A stretch of DNA of 64,000 bases from NCBI GenBank assembly GCA_964057225.1, contig OZ059896.1, forward strand, positions 23,122,501 through 23,186,500, written 5' to 3'. The position numbers and the translations under genes are program-made. Origin of the DNA: Auanema rhodensis (lineage: Eukaryota; Nematoda; Chromadorea; Rhabditida; Rhabditidae). Positions 54,734 through 64,000 of the stretch are shown piece by piece. Position 1 is the stretch's first letter; each line of letters begins with the position of its first letter. The notes under the pieces were generated by a model. It ran no database searches. It saw only the letters and a list, made by a program, of their open reading frames with translations, and had not been told where the DNA came from.

Positions 54734-56141
54734 TCATGGTAACCATGATTTTGAAATTTACGTGAACTTTAATTTATGCTAATTAAATGTACACGTGATG
54801 TGCACTTGGTATGTAACTCGCTTCACGTGAAAGATAAAGAAATGAGGTTTTCAAAATTAGATTCCCCATGTCCATTTTAGTCTAAAAACAAATTTTTATT
54901 GATATTGGTTCATGGTAACCATGACTTTGAAATTTACGTGAACTTTAATTTATGCTAATTAAATGTACACGTGATGTGCACTTGGTATGTAACTCGCTTC
55001 ACGTGAAAGATAAAGAGATGCGGTTTTCAAAATTAGATTCCCCATGTCCATATTAGTCTAAAAACAAATTTTTATTGATATTGGTTCATAGTAACCATGT
55101 CTTTGAAATTTACGTGAACTTTAATTTATGCTAATTAAATGTACACGTGATGTGCACTTGGTATGTAACTCGCTTCACGTGAAAGATAAAGAGATGCGGT
55201 TTTCAAAATTAGATTCCCCATGTCCATATTAGTCTAAAAACAAATTTTTATTGATATTGGTTCATGGTAACCATGACTTTGAAATTTACGTGAACTTTAA
55301 TTTATGCTAATTAAATGTACACGTGATGTGCACTTGGTATGTAACTCGCTTCACGTGAAAGATAAAGAGATGCGGTTTTCAAAATTAGATTCCCCATGTC
55401 CATATTAGTCTAAAAACAAATTTTTATTAATATTGGTTCATGGTAACCATGTCTTTGAAATTTACGTGAACTTTAATTTATGCTAATTAAATGTACACGT
55501 GATGTGCACTTGGTATGTAACTCGCTTCACGTGAAAGATAAAGAGATGCGGTTTTCAAAATTAGATTCTCCATGTCCATATTAGTCTAAAAACAAATTTT
55601 TATTGATATTGGTGCATGGTAACCATGACTTTGAAATTTACGTGAACTTTAATTTATGCTAATTGAATGTACACGTGATGTGCACTTGGTATGTAACTCG
55701 CTTCACGTGAAAGATAAAGAGATGCGGTTTTCAAAATTAGATTCCCCATGTCCATATTAGTCTAAAAACAAATTTTTATTGATATTGGTTCATGGTAACC
55801 ATGACTTTGAAATTTACGTGAACTTTAATTTATGCTAATTAAATGTACACGTGATGTGCACTTGGTATGTAACTCGCTGCACGTGAAAGATAAAGAGATG
55901 CGGTTTTCAAAATTAGATTCCCCATGTCCATATTAGTCTAAAAACAAATTTTTATTAATATTGGTTCATGGTAACCATGTCTTTGAAATTTACGTGAACT
56001 TTAATTTATGCTAATTAAATGTACACGTGATGTGCACTTGGTATGTAACTCGCTTCACGTGAAAGATAAAGAGATGCGGTTTTCAAAATTAGATTCCCCA
56101 TGTCCATATTAGTCTAAAAACAAATTTTTATTGATATTGGT
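54734..56141. repeat. 8-monomer block of the right outer zone, first of three copies
   Basis: The order is T16/A108/T143; plain; A5/T15; A168; T15/T132; G1/G52; G90/A168; T15. The same order is at 57199-58606 and, with some loss of private markers, at 61951-63358. Copies one and two share GAGG at m111-114, A5 and G90, which copy three lacks, so copies one and two are closer relatives. Confidence 0.88.
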
Positions 56142-57198
56142 TCATGGTAACCATGACTTTGAAATTTACGTGAACTTTAATTTATGCTAATTAAATGTAC
56201 ACGTGATGTGCACTTGGTATGTAACTCGCTTCACGTGAAAGATAAAGAGATGCGGTTTTCAAAATTAGATTCCCCATGTCCATATTAGTCTAAAAACAAA
56301 TTTTTATTGATATTGCTTCATGGTAACCATGACTTTGAAATTTACGTGAACTTTAATTTATGCTAATTAAATGTACACGTGATGTGCACTTGGTATGTAA
56401 CTCGCTTCACGTGAAAGATAAAGAGATGCGGTTTTCAAAATTAGATTCCCCATGTCCATATTAGTCTAAAAACAAATTTTTATCGATATTGGTGCATGGT
56501 AACCATATGAATTTGAAATTTACGTGAACTTTAATTTATGCTAATTGAATGTACACGTGATGTGCACTTGGTATGTAACTCGCTTCACGTGAAAGATAAA
56601 GAGATGCGGTTTCCAAAATTAGATTCCCCATGTCCATATTAGTCAAAAACAAATTTTTATTGATATTGGTGCATGGTAACCATGACTTTGAAATTTACGT
56701 GAACTTTAATTTATGCTAATTAAATGTACACGTGATGTGCACTTGGTATGTAACTCGCTTCACGTGAAAGATAAAGAGATGCGGTTTTCAAAATTAGATT
56801 CCCCATGTCCATATTAGTCTAAAAACAAATTTTTATTGATATTGCTTCATGGTAACCATGACTTTGAAATTTACGTGAACTTTAATTTATGCTAATTAAA
56901 TGTACACGTGATGTGCACTTGGTATGTAACTCGCTTCACGTGAAAGATAAAGAGATGCGGTTTTCAAAATTAGATTCCCCATGTCCATATTAGTCTAAAA
57001 ACAAATTTTTATCGATATTGGTGCATGGTAACCATGACTTTGAAATTTACGTGAACTTTAATTTATGCTAATTAAATGTACACGTGATGTGCACTTGGTA
57101 TGTAACTCGCTTCACGTGAAAGATAAAGAGATGCGGTTTTCAAAATTAGATTCCCCATGTCCATATTAGTCTAAAAACAAATTTTTATTGATATTGGT
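56142..57198. repeat. Three-monomer duplication containing the only 177-bp unit
   Basis: Units with C175 and then C167 occur at 56142 and 56318 and again at 56671 and 56847. Between them the unit at 56494 is 177 bp: an AT insertion plus a base change turns the right arm of the dyad into CCATATGAATTTG, and one base is lost at AGTCAAAAAC. It also carries G52, seen otherwise in 55614, 58079, 62831 and 63887. This is the most rearranged monomer in the window. Confidence 0.88.
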
Positions 57199-58606
57199 TC
57201 ATGGTAACCATGATTTTGAAATTTACGTGAACTTTAATTTATGCTAATTAAATGTACACGTGATGTGCACTTGGTATGTAACTCGCTTCACGTGAAAGAT
57301 AAAGAAATGAGGTTTTCAAAATTAGATTCCCCATGTCCATTTTAGTCTAAAAACAAATTTTTATTGATATTGGTTCATGGTAACCATGACTTTGAAATTT
57401 ACGTGAACTTTAATTTATGCTAATTAAATGTACACGTGATGTGCACTTGGTATGTAACTCGCTTCACGTGAAAGATAAAGAGATGCGGTTTTCAAAATTA
57501 GATTCCCCATGTCCATATTAGTCTAAAAACAAATTTTTATTGATATTGGTTCATAGTAACCATGTCTTTGAAATTTACGTGAACTTTAATTTATGCTAAT
57601 TAAATGTACACGTGATGTGCACTTGGTATGTAACTCGCTTCACGTGAAAGATAAAGAGATGCGGTTTTCAAAATTAGATTCCCCATGTCCATATTAGTCT
57701 AAAAACAAATTTTTATTGATATTGGTTCATGGTAACCATGACTTTGAAATTTACGTGAACTTTAATTTATGCTAATTAAATGTACACGTGATGTGCACTT
57801 GGTATGTAACTCGCTTCACGTGAAAGATAAAGAGATGCGGTTTTCAAAATTAGATTCCCCATGTCCATATTAGTCTAAAAACAAATTTTTATTAATATTG
57901 GTTCATGGTAACCATGTCTTTGAAATTTACGTGAACTTTAATTTATGCTAATTAAATGTACACGTGATGTGCACTTGGTATGTAACTCGCTTCACGTGAA
58001 AGATAAAGAGATGCGGTTTTCAAAATTAGATTCTCCATGTCCATATTAGTCTAAAAACAAATTTTTATTGATATTGGTGCATGGTAACCATGACTTTGAA
58101 ATTTACGTGAACTTTAATTTATGCTAATTGAATGTACACGTGATGTGCACTTGGTATGTAACTCGCTTCACGTGAAAGATAAAGAGATGCGGTTTTCAAA
58201 ATTAGATTCCCCATGTCCATATTAGTCTAAAAACAAATTTTTATTGATATTGGTTCATGGTAACCATGACTTTGAAATTTACGTGAACTTTAATTTATGC
58301 TAATTAAATGTACACGTGATGTGCACTTGGTATGTAACTCGCTGCACGTGAAAGATAAAGAGATGCGGTTTTCAAAATTAGATTCCCCATGTCCATATTA
58401 GTCTAAAAACAAATTTTTATTAATATTGGTTCATGGTAACCATGTCTTTGAAATTTACGTGAACTTTAATTTATGCTAATTAAATGTACACGTGATGTGC
58501 ACTTGGTATGTAACTCGCTTCACGTGAAAGATAAAGAGATGCGGTTTTCAAAATTAGATTCCCCATGTCCATATTAGTCTAAAAACAAATTTTTATTGAT
58601 ATTGGT
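57199..58606. repeat. 8-monomer block of the right outer zone, second copy
   Basis: All eight units match 54734-56141 in type and order at an offset of 2465 bp, which is 14 monomers plus the one extra base from the 177-bp unit. Shared private markers (GAGG, A5, G90) show that this is the same block rather than a chance match of common types. Confidence 0.9.
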
Positions 58607-60014
58607 TCATGGTAACCATGACTTTGAAATTTACGTGAACTTTAATTTATGCTAATTAAATGTACACGTGATGTGCACTTGGTATGTAACTCGCTTCACG
58701 TGAAAGATAAAGAGATGTGGTTTTCAAAATTAGATTTCCCATGTCCATATTAGTCTAAAAACAAATTTTTATTGATATTGGTTCATGGTAACCATGACTT
58801 TGAAATTTACGTGAACTTTAATTTATGCTAATTAAATGTACACGTGATGTGCACTTGGTATGTAACTCGCTTCACGTGAAAGATAAAGAGATGCGGTTTT
58901 CAAAATTAGATTCCCCATTTCCATATTAGTCTAAAAACAAATTTTTATCGATATTGGTTCATGGTAACCATGATTTTGAAATTTACGTGAACTTTAATTT
59001 ATGCTAATTAAATGTACACGTGATGTGCACTTGGTATGTAACTCGCTTCACGTGAAAGATAAAGAGATGCGGTTTTCAAAATTAGATTCCCCATGTCCAT
59101 ATTAGTCTAAAAACAAATTTTTATTAATATTGGTTCATGGTAACCATGTCTTTGAAATTTACGTGAACTTTAATTTATTCTAATTAAATGTACACGTGAT
59201 GTGCACTTGGTATGTAACTCGCTTCACGTGAAAGATAAAGAGATGCGGTTTTCAAAATTAGATTTCCCATGTCCATATTAGTCTAAAAACAAATTTTTAT
59301 TGATATTGGTTCATGGTAACCATGACTTTGAAATTTACGTGAACTTTAATTTATGCTAATTAAATGTACACGTGATGTGCACTTGGTATGTAACTCGCTT
59401 CACGTGAAAGATAAAGAGATGCGATTTTCAAAATTAGATTTCCCATGTCCATATTAGTCTAAAAACAAATTTTTATTGATATTGGTTCATGGTAACCATG
59501 ACTTTGAAATTTACGTGAACTTTAATTTATGCTAATTAAATGTACACGTGATGTGCACTTGGTATGTAACTCGCTTCACGTGAAAGATAAAGAGATGCGG
59601 TTTTCAAAATTAGATTCCCCATTTCCATATTAGTCTAAAAACAAATTTTTATTGATATTGGTTCATGGTAACCATGATTTTGAAATTTACGTGAACTTTA
59701 ATTTATGCTAATTAAATGTACACGTGATGTGCACTTGGTATGTAACTCGCTTCACGTGAAAGATAAAGAAATGCGGTTTTCAAAATTAGATTCCCCATGT
59801 CCATATTAGTCTAAAAACAAATTTTTATTGATATTGGTTCATGGTAACCATGACTTTGAAATTTACGTGAACTTTAATTTATGCTAATTAAATGTACACG
59901 TGATGTGCACTTGGTATGTAACTCGCTTCACGTGAAAGATAAAGAGATGCGGTTTTCAAAATTAGATTCCCCATGTCCATATTAGTCTAAAAACAAATTT
60001 TTATTGATATTGGT
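58607..60014. repeat. Right outer segment resembling the left edge of the window
   Basis: Units 58607-59310 carry T131; T137/C167; T16/A168; and T15/T45/T131 in that order. The same order is at 1583-2286 and, in part, at 177-704. The T131 and T137 types then repeat at 59311-59662 with fewer markers, followed by a T16/A108 unit and an exact consensus unit. The shared order ties the two ends of the window together. Confidence 0.85.
59839..60014 (+). repeat. Reference consensus monomer, T1 type
   Basis: This unit matches the consensus at every position and serves as the reference for coordinates m1 to m176. It begins TCATGGTAACC and ends ATATTGGT. T1 pairs with A15 to extend the GGTAACC dyad to 7-bp arms. 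T1-type units are the only kind in the first 3518 bp and are mixed with G1-type units elsewhere. The orientation called + is arbitrary because no gene or transcript anchors it. Confidence 0.95.
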
Positions 60015-61950
60015 TCATGGTAACCATGACTTTGAAATTTACGTGAACTTTAATTTATGCTAATTAAATGTACACGTGATGTGCACTTGGTATGTAACTC
60101 GCTTCACGTGAAAGATAAAGAGATGCGGTTTTTAAAATTAGATTCCCCATGTACATATTAGTCTAAAAACAAATTTTTATTGATATTGGTTCATGGTAAC
60201 CATGACTTTGAAATTTACGTGAACTTTAATTTATGCTAATTAAATGTACACGTGATGTGCACTTGGTATGTAACTCGCTTCACGTGAAAGATAAAGAGAT
60301 GCGGTTTTCAAAATTAGATTCCCCGTGTCCATGTTAGTCTAAAAACAAATTTTTATTGATATTGGTGCATGGTAACCATGACTTTGAAATTTACGTGAAC
60401 TTTAATTTATGCTAATTAAATGTACACGTAATGTGCACTTGGTATGTAACTCGCTTCACGTGAAAGATAAAAAGATGCGGTTTTCAAAATTAGATTCCCC
60501 ATGTCCATATTAGTCTAAAAACAAATTTTTATTGATATTGGTTCATGGTAACCATGACTTTGAAATTTACGTGAACTTTAATTTATGCTAATTAAATGTA
60601 CACGTGATGTGCACTTGGTATGTAACTCGCTTCACGTGAAAGATAAAGAGATGCGGTTTTCAAAATTTGATTCCCCATGTCCATATTAGTCTAAAAACAA
60701 ATTTTCATTGATATTGGTTCATGGTAACCATGACTTTGAAATTTACGTGAATTTTAATTTATGCTAATTAAATGTACACGTGATGTGCACTTGGTATGTA
60801 ACTCGCTTCACGTGAAAGATAAAGAGATGCGGTTTTCAAAATTAGATTCCCCATGTCCATATTAGTCTAAAAACAAATTTTAATTGATATTGGTGCATGG
60901 TAACCATGACTTTGAAATTTACGTGAACTTTAATTTATGCTAATTAAATGTACACGTGATGTGCACTTGGTATGTAACTCGCTTCAAGTGAAAGATAAAG
61001 AGATGCGGTTTTCAAAATTAGATTCCCCATGTCCATATTAGTCTAAAAACAAATTTTTATTGATATTGGTGCATGGTAACCATGACTTTGAAATTTACGT
61101 GAACTTTAATTTATGCTAATTAAATGTACACGTGATGTGCACTTGGTATGTAACTCGCTTCACGTGAAAGATAAAGAGATGCGGTTTTCAAAATTAGATT
61201 CCCCATGTCCATATTAGTCTAAAAACAAATTTTTATTGATATTGGTTCATGGTAACCATGAGTTTGAAATTTACGTGAACTTTAATTTATGCTAATTAAA
61301 TGTACACGTGATGTGCACTTGGTATGTAACTCGCTTCACGTGAAAGATAAAAAGATGCGGTTTTCAAAATTAGATTCCCCATGTCCATATTAGTCTAAAA
61401 ACAAATTTTTATTGATATTGGTGCATGGTAACCATGACTTTGAAATTTACGTGAACTTTAATTTATGCTAATTAAATGTACACGTGATGTGCACTTGGTA
61501 TGTAACTCGCTTCACGTGAAAGATAAAGTGATGCGAATTTCAAAATTAGATTCCCCATGTCCATATTAGTCTAAAAACAAATTTTTATTGATATTGGTTC
61601 ATGGTAACCATGACTTTGAAATTTACGTGAACTTTAATTTATGCTAATTAAATGTACACGTGATGTGCACTTGGTATGTAACTCGCTTCACGTGAAAGAT
61701 AAAGAGATGCGGTTTTCAAAATTAGATTCCCCATGTCCATATTAGTCTAAAAACAAATTTTTATTGATATTGGTGCATGGTAACCATGACTTTGAAATAT
61801 ACGTGAACTTTAATTTATGCTAATTAAATGTACACGTGATGTGCACTTGGTATGTAACTCGCTTCATGTAAAAGATAAAGAGATGCGGTCTTCAAAATTA
61901 GATTCCCCATGTCCATATTAGTCTAAAAACAAATTTTTATTGATATTGGT
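60015..61950. repeat. Rearranged copy of 52094-54733
   Basis: T119/A139, G135/G143, A64, T126/C164 and T34/A164 units appear in the order of the 5-mer HOR at 52094. They are followed by an A106 unit (61247), a T107/GCGAATTTC unit (61423), a plain unit and the T93/A96/T117 unit (61775). Relative to 52094-54733, one unit has been gained within the 5-mer and several plain units lost. The 61247 unit has G16 and the 61775 unit A-to-T changes near m25. Confidence 0.82.
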
Positions 61951-63358
61951 TCATGGTAACCATGATTTTGAAATTTACGTGAACTTTAATTTATGCTAAT
62001 TAAATGTACACGTGATGTGCACTTGGTATGTAACTCGCTTCACGTGAAAGATAAAGAAATGCGGTTTTCAAAATTAGATTCCCCATGTCCATTTTAGTCT
62101 AAAAACAAATTTTTATCGATATTGGTTCATGGTAACCATGACTTTGAAATTTACGTGAACTTTAATTTATGCTAATTAAATGTACACGTGATGTGCACTT
62201 GGTATGTAACTCGCTTCACGTGAAAGATAAAGAGATGCGGTTTTCAAAATTAGATTCCCCATGTCCATATTAGTCTAAAAACAAATTTTTATTGATATTG
62301 GTTCATGGTAACCATGTCTTTGAAATTTACGTGAACTTTAATTTATGCTAATTAAATGTACACGTGATGTGCACTTGGTATGTAACTCGCTTCACGTGAA
62401 AGATAAAGAGATGCGGTTTTCAAAATTAGATTCCCCATGTCCATATTAGTCTAAAAACAAATTTTTATTGATATTGGTTCATGGTAACCATGACTTTGAA
62501 ATTTACGTGAACTTTAATTTATGCTAATTAAATGTACACGTGATGTGCACTTGGTATGTAACTCGCTTCACGTGAAAGATAAAGAGATGCGGTTTTCAAA
62601 ATTAGATTCCCCATGTCCATATTAGTCTAAAAACAAATTTTTATTAATATTGGTTCATGGTAACCATGTCTTTGAAATTTACGTGAACTTTAATTTATGC
62701 TAATTAAATGTACACGTGATGTGCACTTGGTATGTAACTCGCTTCACGTGAAAGATAAAGAGATGCGGTTTTCAAAATTAGATTCTCCATGTCCATATTA
62801 GTCTAAAAACAAATTTTTATTGATATTGCTGCATGGTAACCATGACTTTGAAATTTACGTGAACTTTAATTTATGCTAATTGAATGTACACGTGATGTGC
62901 ACTTGGTATGTAACTCGCTTCACGTGAAAGATAAAGAGATGCGGTTTTCAAAATTAGATTCCCCATGTCCATATTAGTCTAAAAACAAATTTTTATTGAT
63001 ATTGGTTCATGGTAACCATGACTTTGAAATTTACGTGAACTTTAATTTATGCTAATTAAATGTACACGTGATGTGCACTTGGTATGTAACTCGCTTCACG
63101 TGAAAGATAAAGAGATGCGGTTTTCAAAATTAGATTCCCCATGTCCATATTAGTCTAAAAACAAATTTTTATTAATATTGGTTCATGGTAACCATGTCTT
63201 TGAAATTTACGTGAACTTTAATTTATGCTAATTAAATGTACACGTGATGTGCACTTGGTATGTAACTCGCTTCACGTGAAAGATAAAGAGATGCGGTTTT
63301 CAAAATTAGATTCCCCATGTCCATATTAGTCGAAAAACAAATTTTTATTGATATTGGT
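61951..63358. repeat. 8-monomer block of the right outer zone, third copy
   Basis: Type order T16/A108/T143/C167; plain; T15; A168; T15/T132; G1/G52 (with C175 at the preceding junction); A168; T15 follows the blocks at 54734 and 57199. Copy three keeps GCGG at m111-114 and intact GGTAACC in its third unit. A G150 change (AGTCGAAAAAC) is private to its last unit. Confidence 0.85.
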
Positions 63359-64000
63359 TCATGGTAACCATGACTTTGAAATTTACGTGAACTTTAATTT
63401 ATGCTAATTAAATGTACACGTGATGTGCACTTGGTATGTAACTCGCTTCACGTGAAAGATAAAGAGATGCGGTTTTCAAAATTAGATTCCCCATGTCCAT
63501 ATTAGTCTAAAAACAAATTTTTATTGATATTGGTTCATGGTAACCATGACTTTGAAATTTACGTGAACTTTAATTTATGCTAATTAAATGTACACGTGAT
63601 GTGCACTTGGTATGTAACTCGCTTCACGTGAAAGATAAAGAGATGCGGTTTTCAAAATTAGATTCCCCATGTCCATATTAGTCTAAAAACAAATTTTTAT
63701 TAATATTGGTTCATGGTAACCATGTCTTTGAAATTTACGTGAACTTTAATTTATGCTAATTAAATGTACACGTGATGTGCACTTGGTATGTAACTCGCTT
63801 CACGTGAAAGATAAAGAGATGCGGTTTTCAAAATTAGATTCTCCATGTCCATATTAGTCTAAAAACAAATTTTTATTGATATTGGTGCATGGTAACCATG
63901 ACTTTGAAATTTACGTGAACTTTAATTTATGCTAATTGAATGTACACGTGATGTGCACTTGGTATGTAACTCGCTTCACGTGAAAGATAAAGAGATGCGG
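63359..64000. repeat. Right edge: start of another partial block, last monomer truncated
   Basis: Units are plain; A168; T15/T132; G1/G52, the same order as units 4 to 6 of the 8-monomer block, so a fourth partial copy is under way. The last unit (63887-64000) stops at m114, inside GCGG, because the window ends there. The array evidently continues. Confidence 0.9.

Larger units (their letters stand above)
1..64000. repeat. 176-bp satellite DNA array, 363 full monomers plus a partial one
   Basis: The same 176-bp unit repeats head to tail from base 1 to base 64000 in one orientation. Unit starts at 1, 177, 353, 529, 705 and 881, and onward to 63887, were traced by the GGTAACC dyad. Three units are 175 bp (starting 881, 1408, 7743), one is 177 bp (56494), and all others fit 176 bp, which accounts exactly for the phase at the end of the window. 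Consensus G+C is about 32%. Variation is almost entirely single-base substitution shared in blocks. Length and composition fit eukaryotic centromeric or heterochromatic satellites. The family and species are not recognised, and centromeric function is not shown by sequence alone. The array continues past both window edges. Confidence 0.99.

Noticed and set aside
1-64000. Protein-coding genes or short open reading frames inside the repeat
   Set aside because: The period of 176 leaves remainder 2 on division by 3, so any stop codon in the monomer falls in each frame once per three monomers. The monomer has many stops (for example at m7, m13, m19 and m30 on the + strand, and TCA or TTA for the other strand). 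No long frame is possible, and identical short frames repeat with the array.
1-64000. CRISPR array
   Set aside because: There is no repeat-spacer structure. The whole 176-bp unit is conserved, with no unique spacers, no cas genes and a period far too long.
1-64000. Inverted repeats, transposon or retroelement insertions
   Set aside because: Monomer phase and orientation are unbroken across the window, and all length deviations are explained by four small-indel monomers. No insertion of any size remains unaccounted for.
1-64000. Match to known satellites (Arabidopsis 178-bp, maize knob 180-bp, human alpha 171-bp)
   Set aside because: The length is similar but I saw no resemblance in sequence, judged from memory of these families. 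A database search would be decisive; I claim no family name.

Overview
The whole 64 kb window is one uninterrupted head-to-tail satellite DNA array. The monomer is 176 bp and about 32% G+C (56 of 176 consensus bases). Tracing the repeat phase from base 1 gives 363 complete monomers plus a 114-bp partial one at the right edge. By this count 359 monomers are exactly 176 bp, three are 175 bp and one is 177 bp. All have the same orientation, and no gene, RNA gene, transposon or spacer interrupts them. The array runs off both edges of the window. A 176-bp, AT-rich, nucleosome-length tandem repeat is typical of eukaryotic centromeric, pericentromeric or heterochromatic satellites, in plants especially but also in animals. 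I do not recognise the family and cannot assign the species. Monomer coordinates (m1 to m176) start at window base 1.

Each monomer holds a 13-bp dyad with a GGTAACC core (m2-14), three ACGTG elements spaced 33 and 32 bp apart (m27, m60, m92; the last is the perfect palindrome TTCACGTGAA), a GTGCAC palindrome (m67-72), a TTTTCAAAA dyad (m115-123) and an A-tract/T-tract block (m151-167). The five CpGs per monomer are largely retained.

Substitutions shared between monomers reveal layered higher-order repeats (HORs). The outer zones (1-3518 and about 54.7-64 kb) share markers such as T15, T16, A168 and C167. The core (about 3.3-49.6 kb) carries a different set: C125/A131, T54, G38, T59 and C152. 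The core is built from recent block duplications: 9-mer pairs at 13022-16189 and 24462-27629, a 23-mer (4048 bp) pair at 18126-26045, four copies of a block led by an A119 monomer (19006, 23054, 28862, 33614), a 14-15-monomer block at three places (30798, 37838, 47342), and a 7-mer pair at 45054-47517. A transition zone (49.8-54.7 kb) has 4-mer and 5-mer pairs. The right flank repeats an 8-monomer block three times. Chimeric monomers at block joints show where some exchanges occurred.

Nothing here encodes protein. Any function would be structural (chromatin, centromere or heterochromatin), possibly involving proteins that bind the CACGTG or GGTAACC dyads; that is inference. The most interesting content is the evolutionary record: concentric layering, nested HORs of different sizes, near absence of indels, and phased palindromes.
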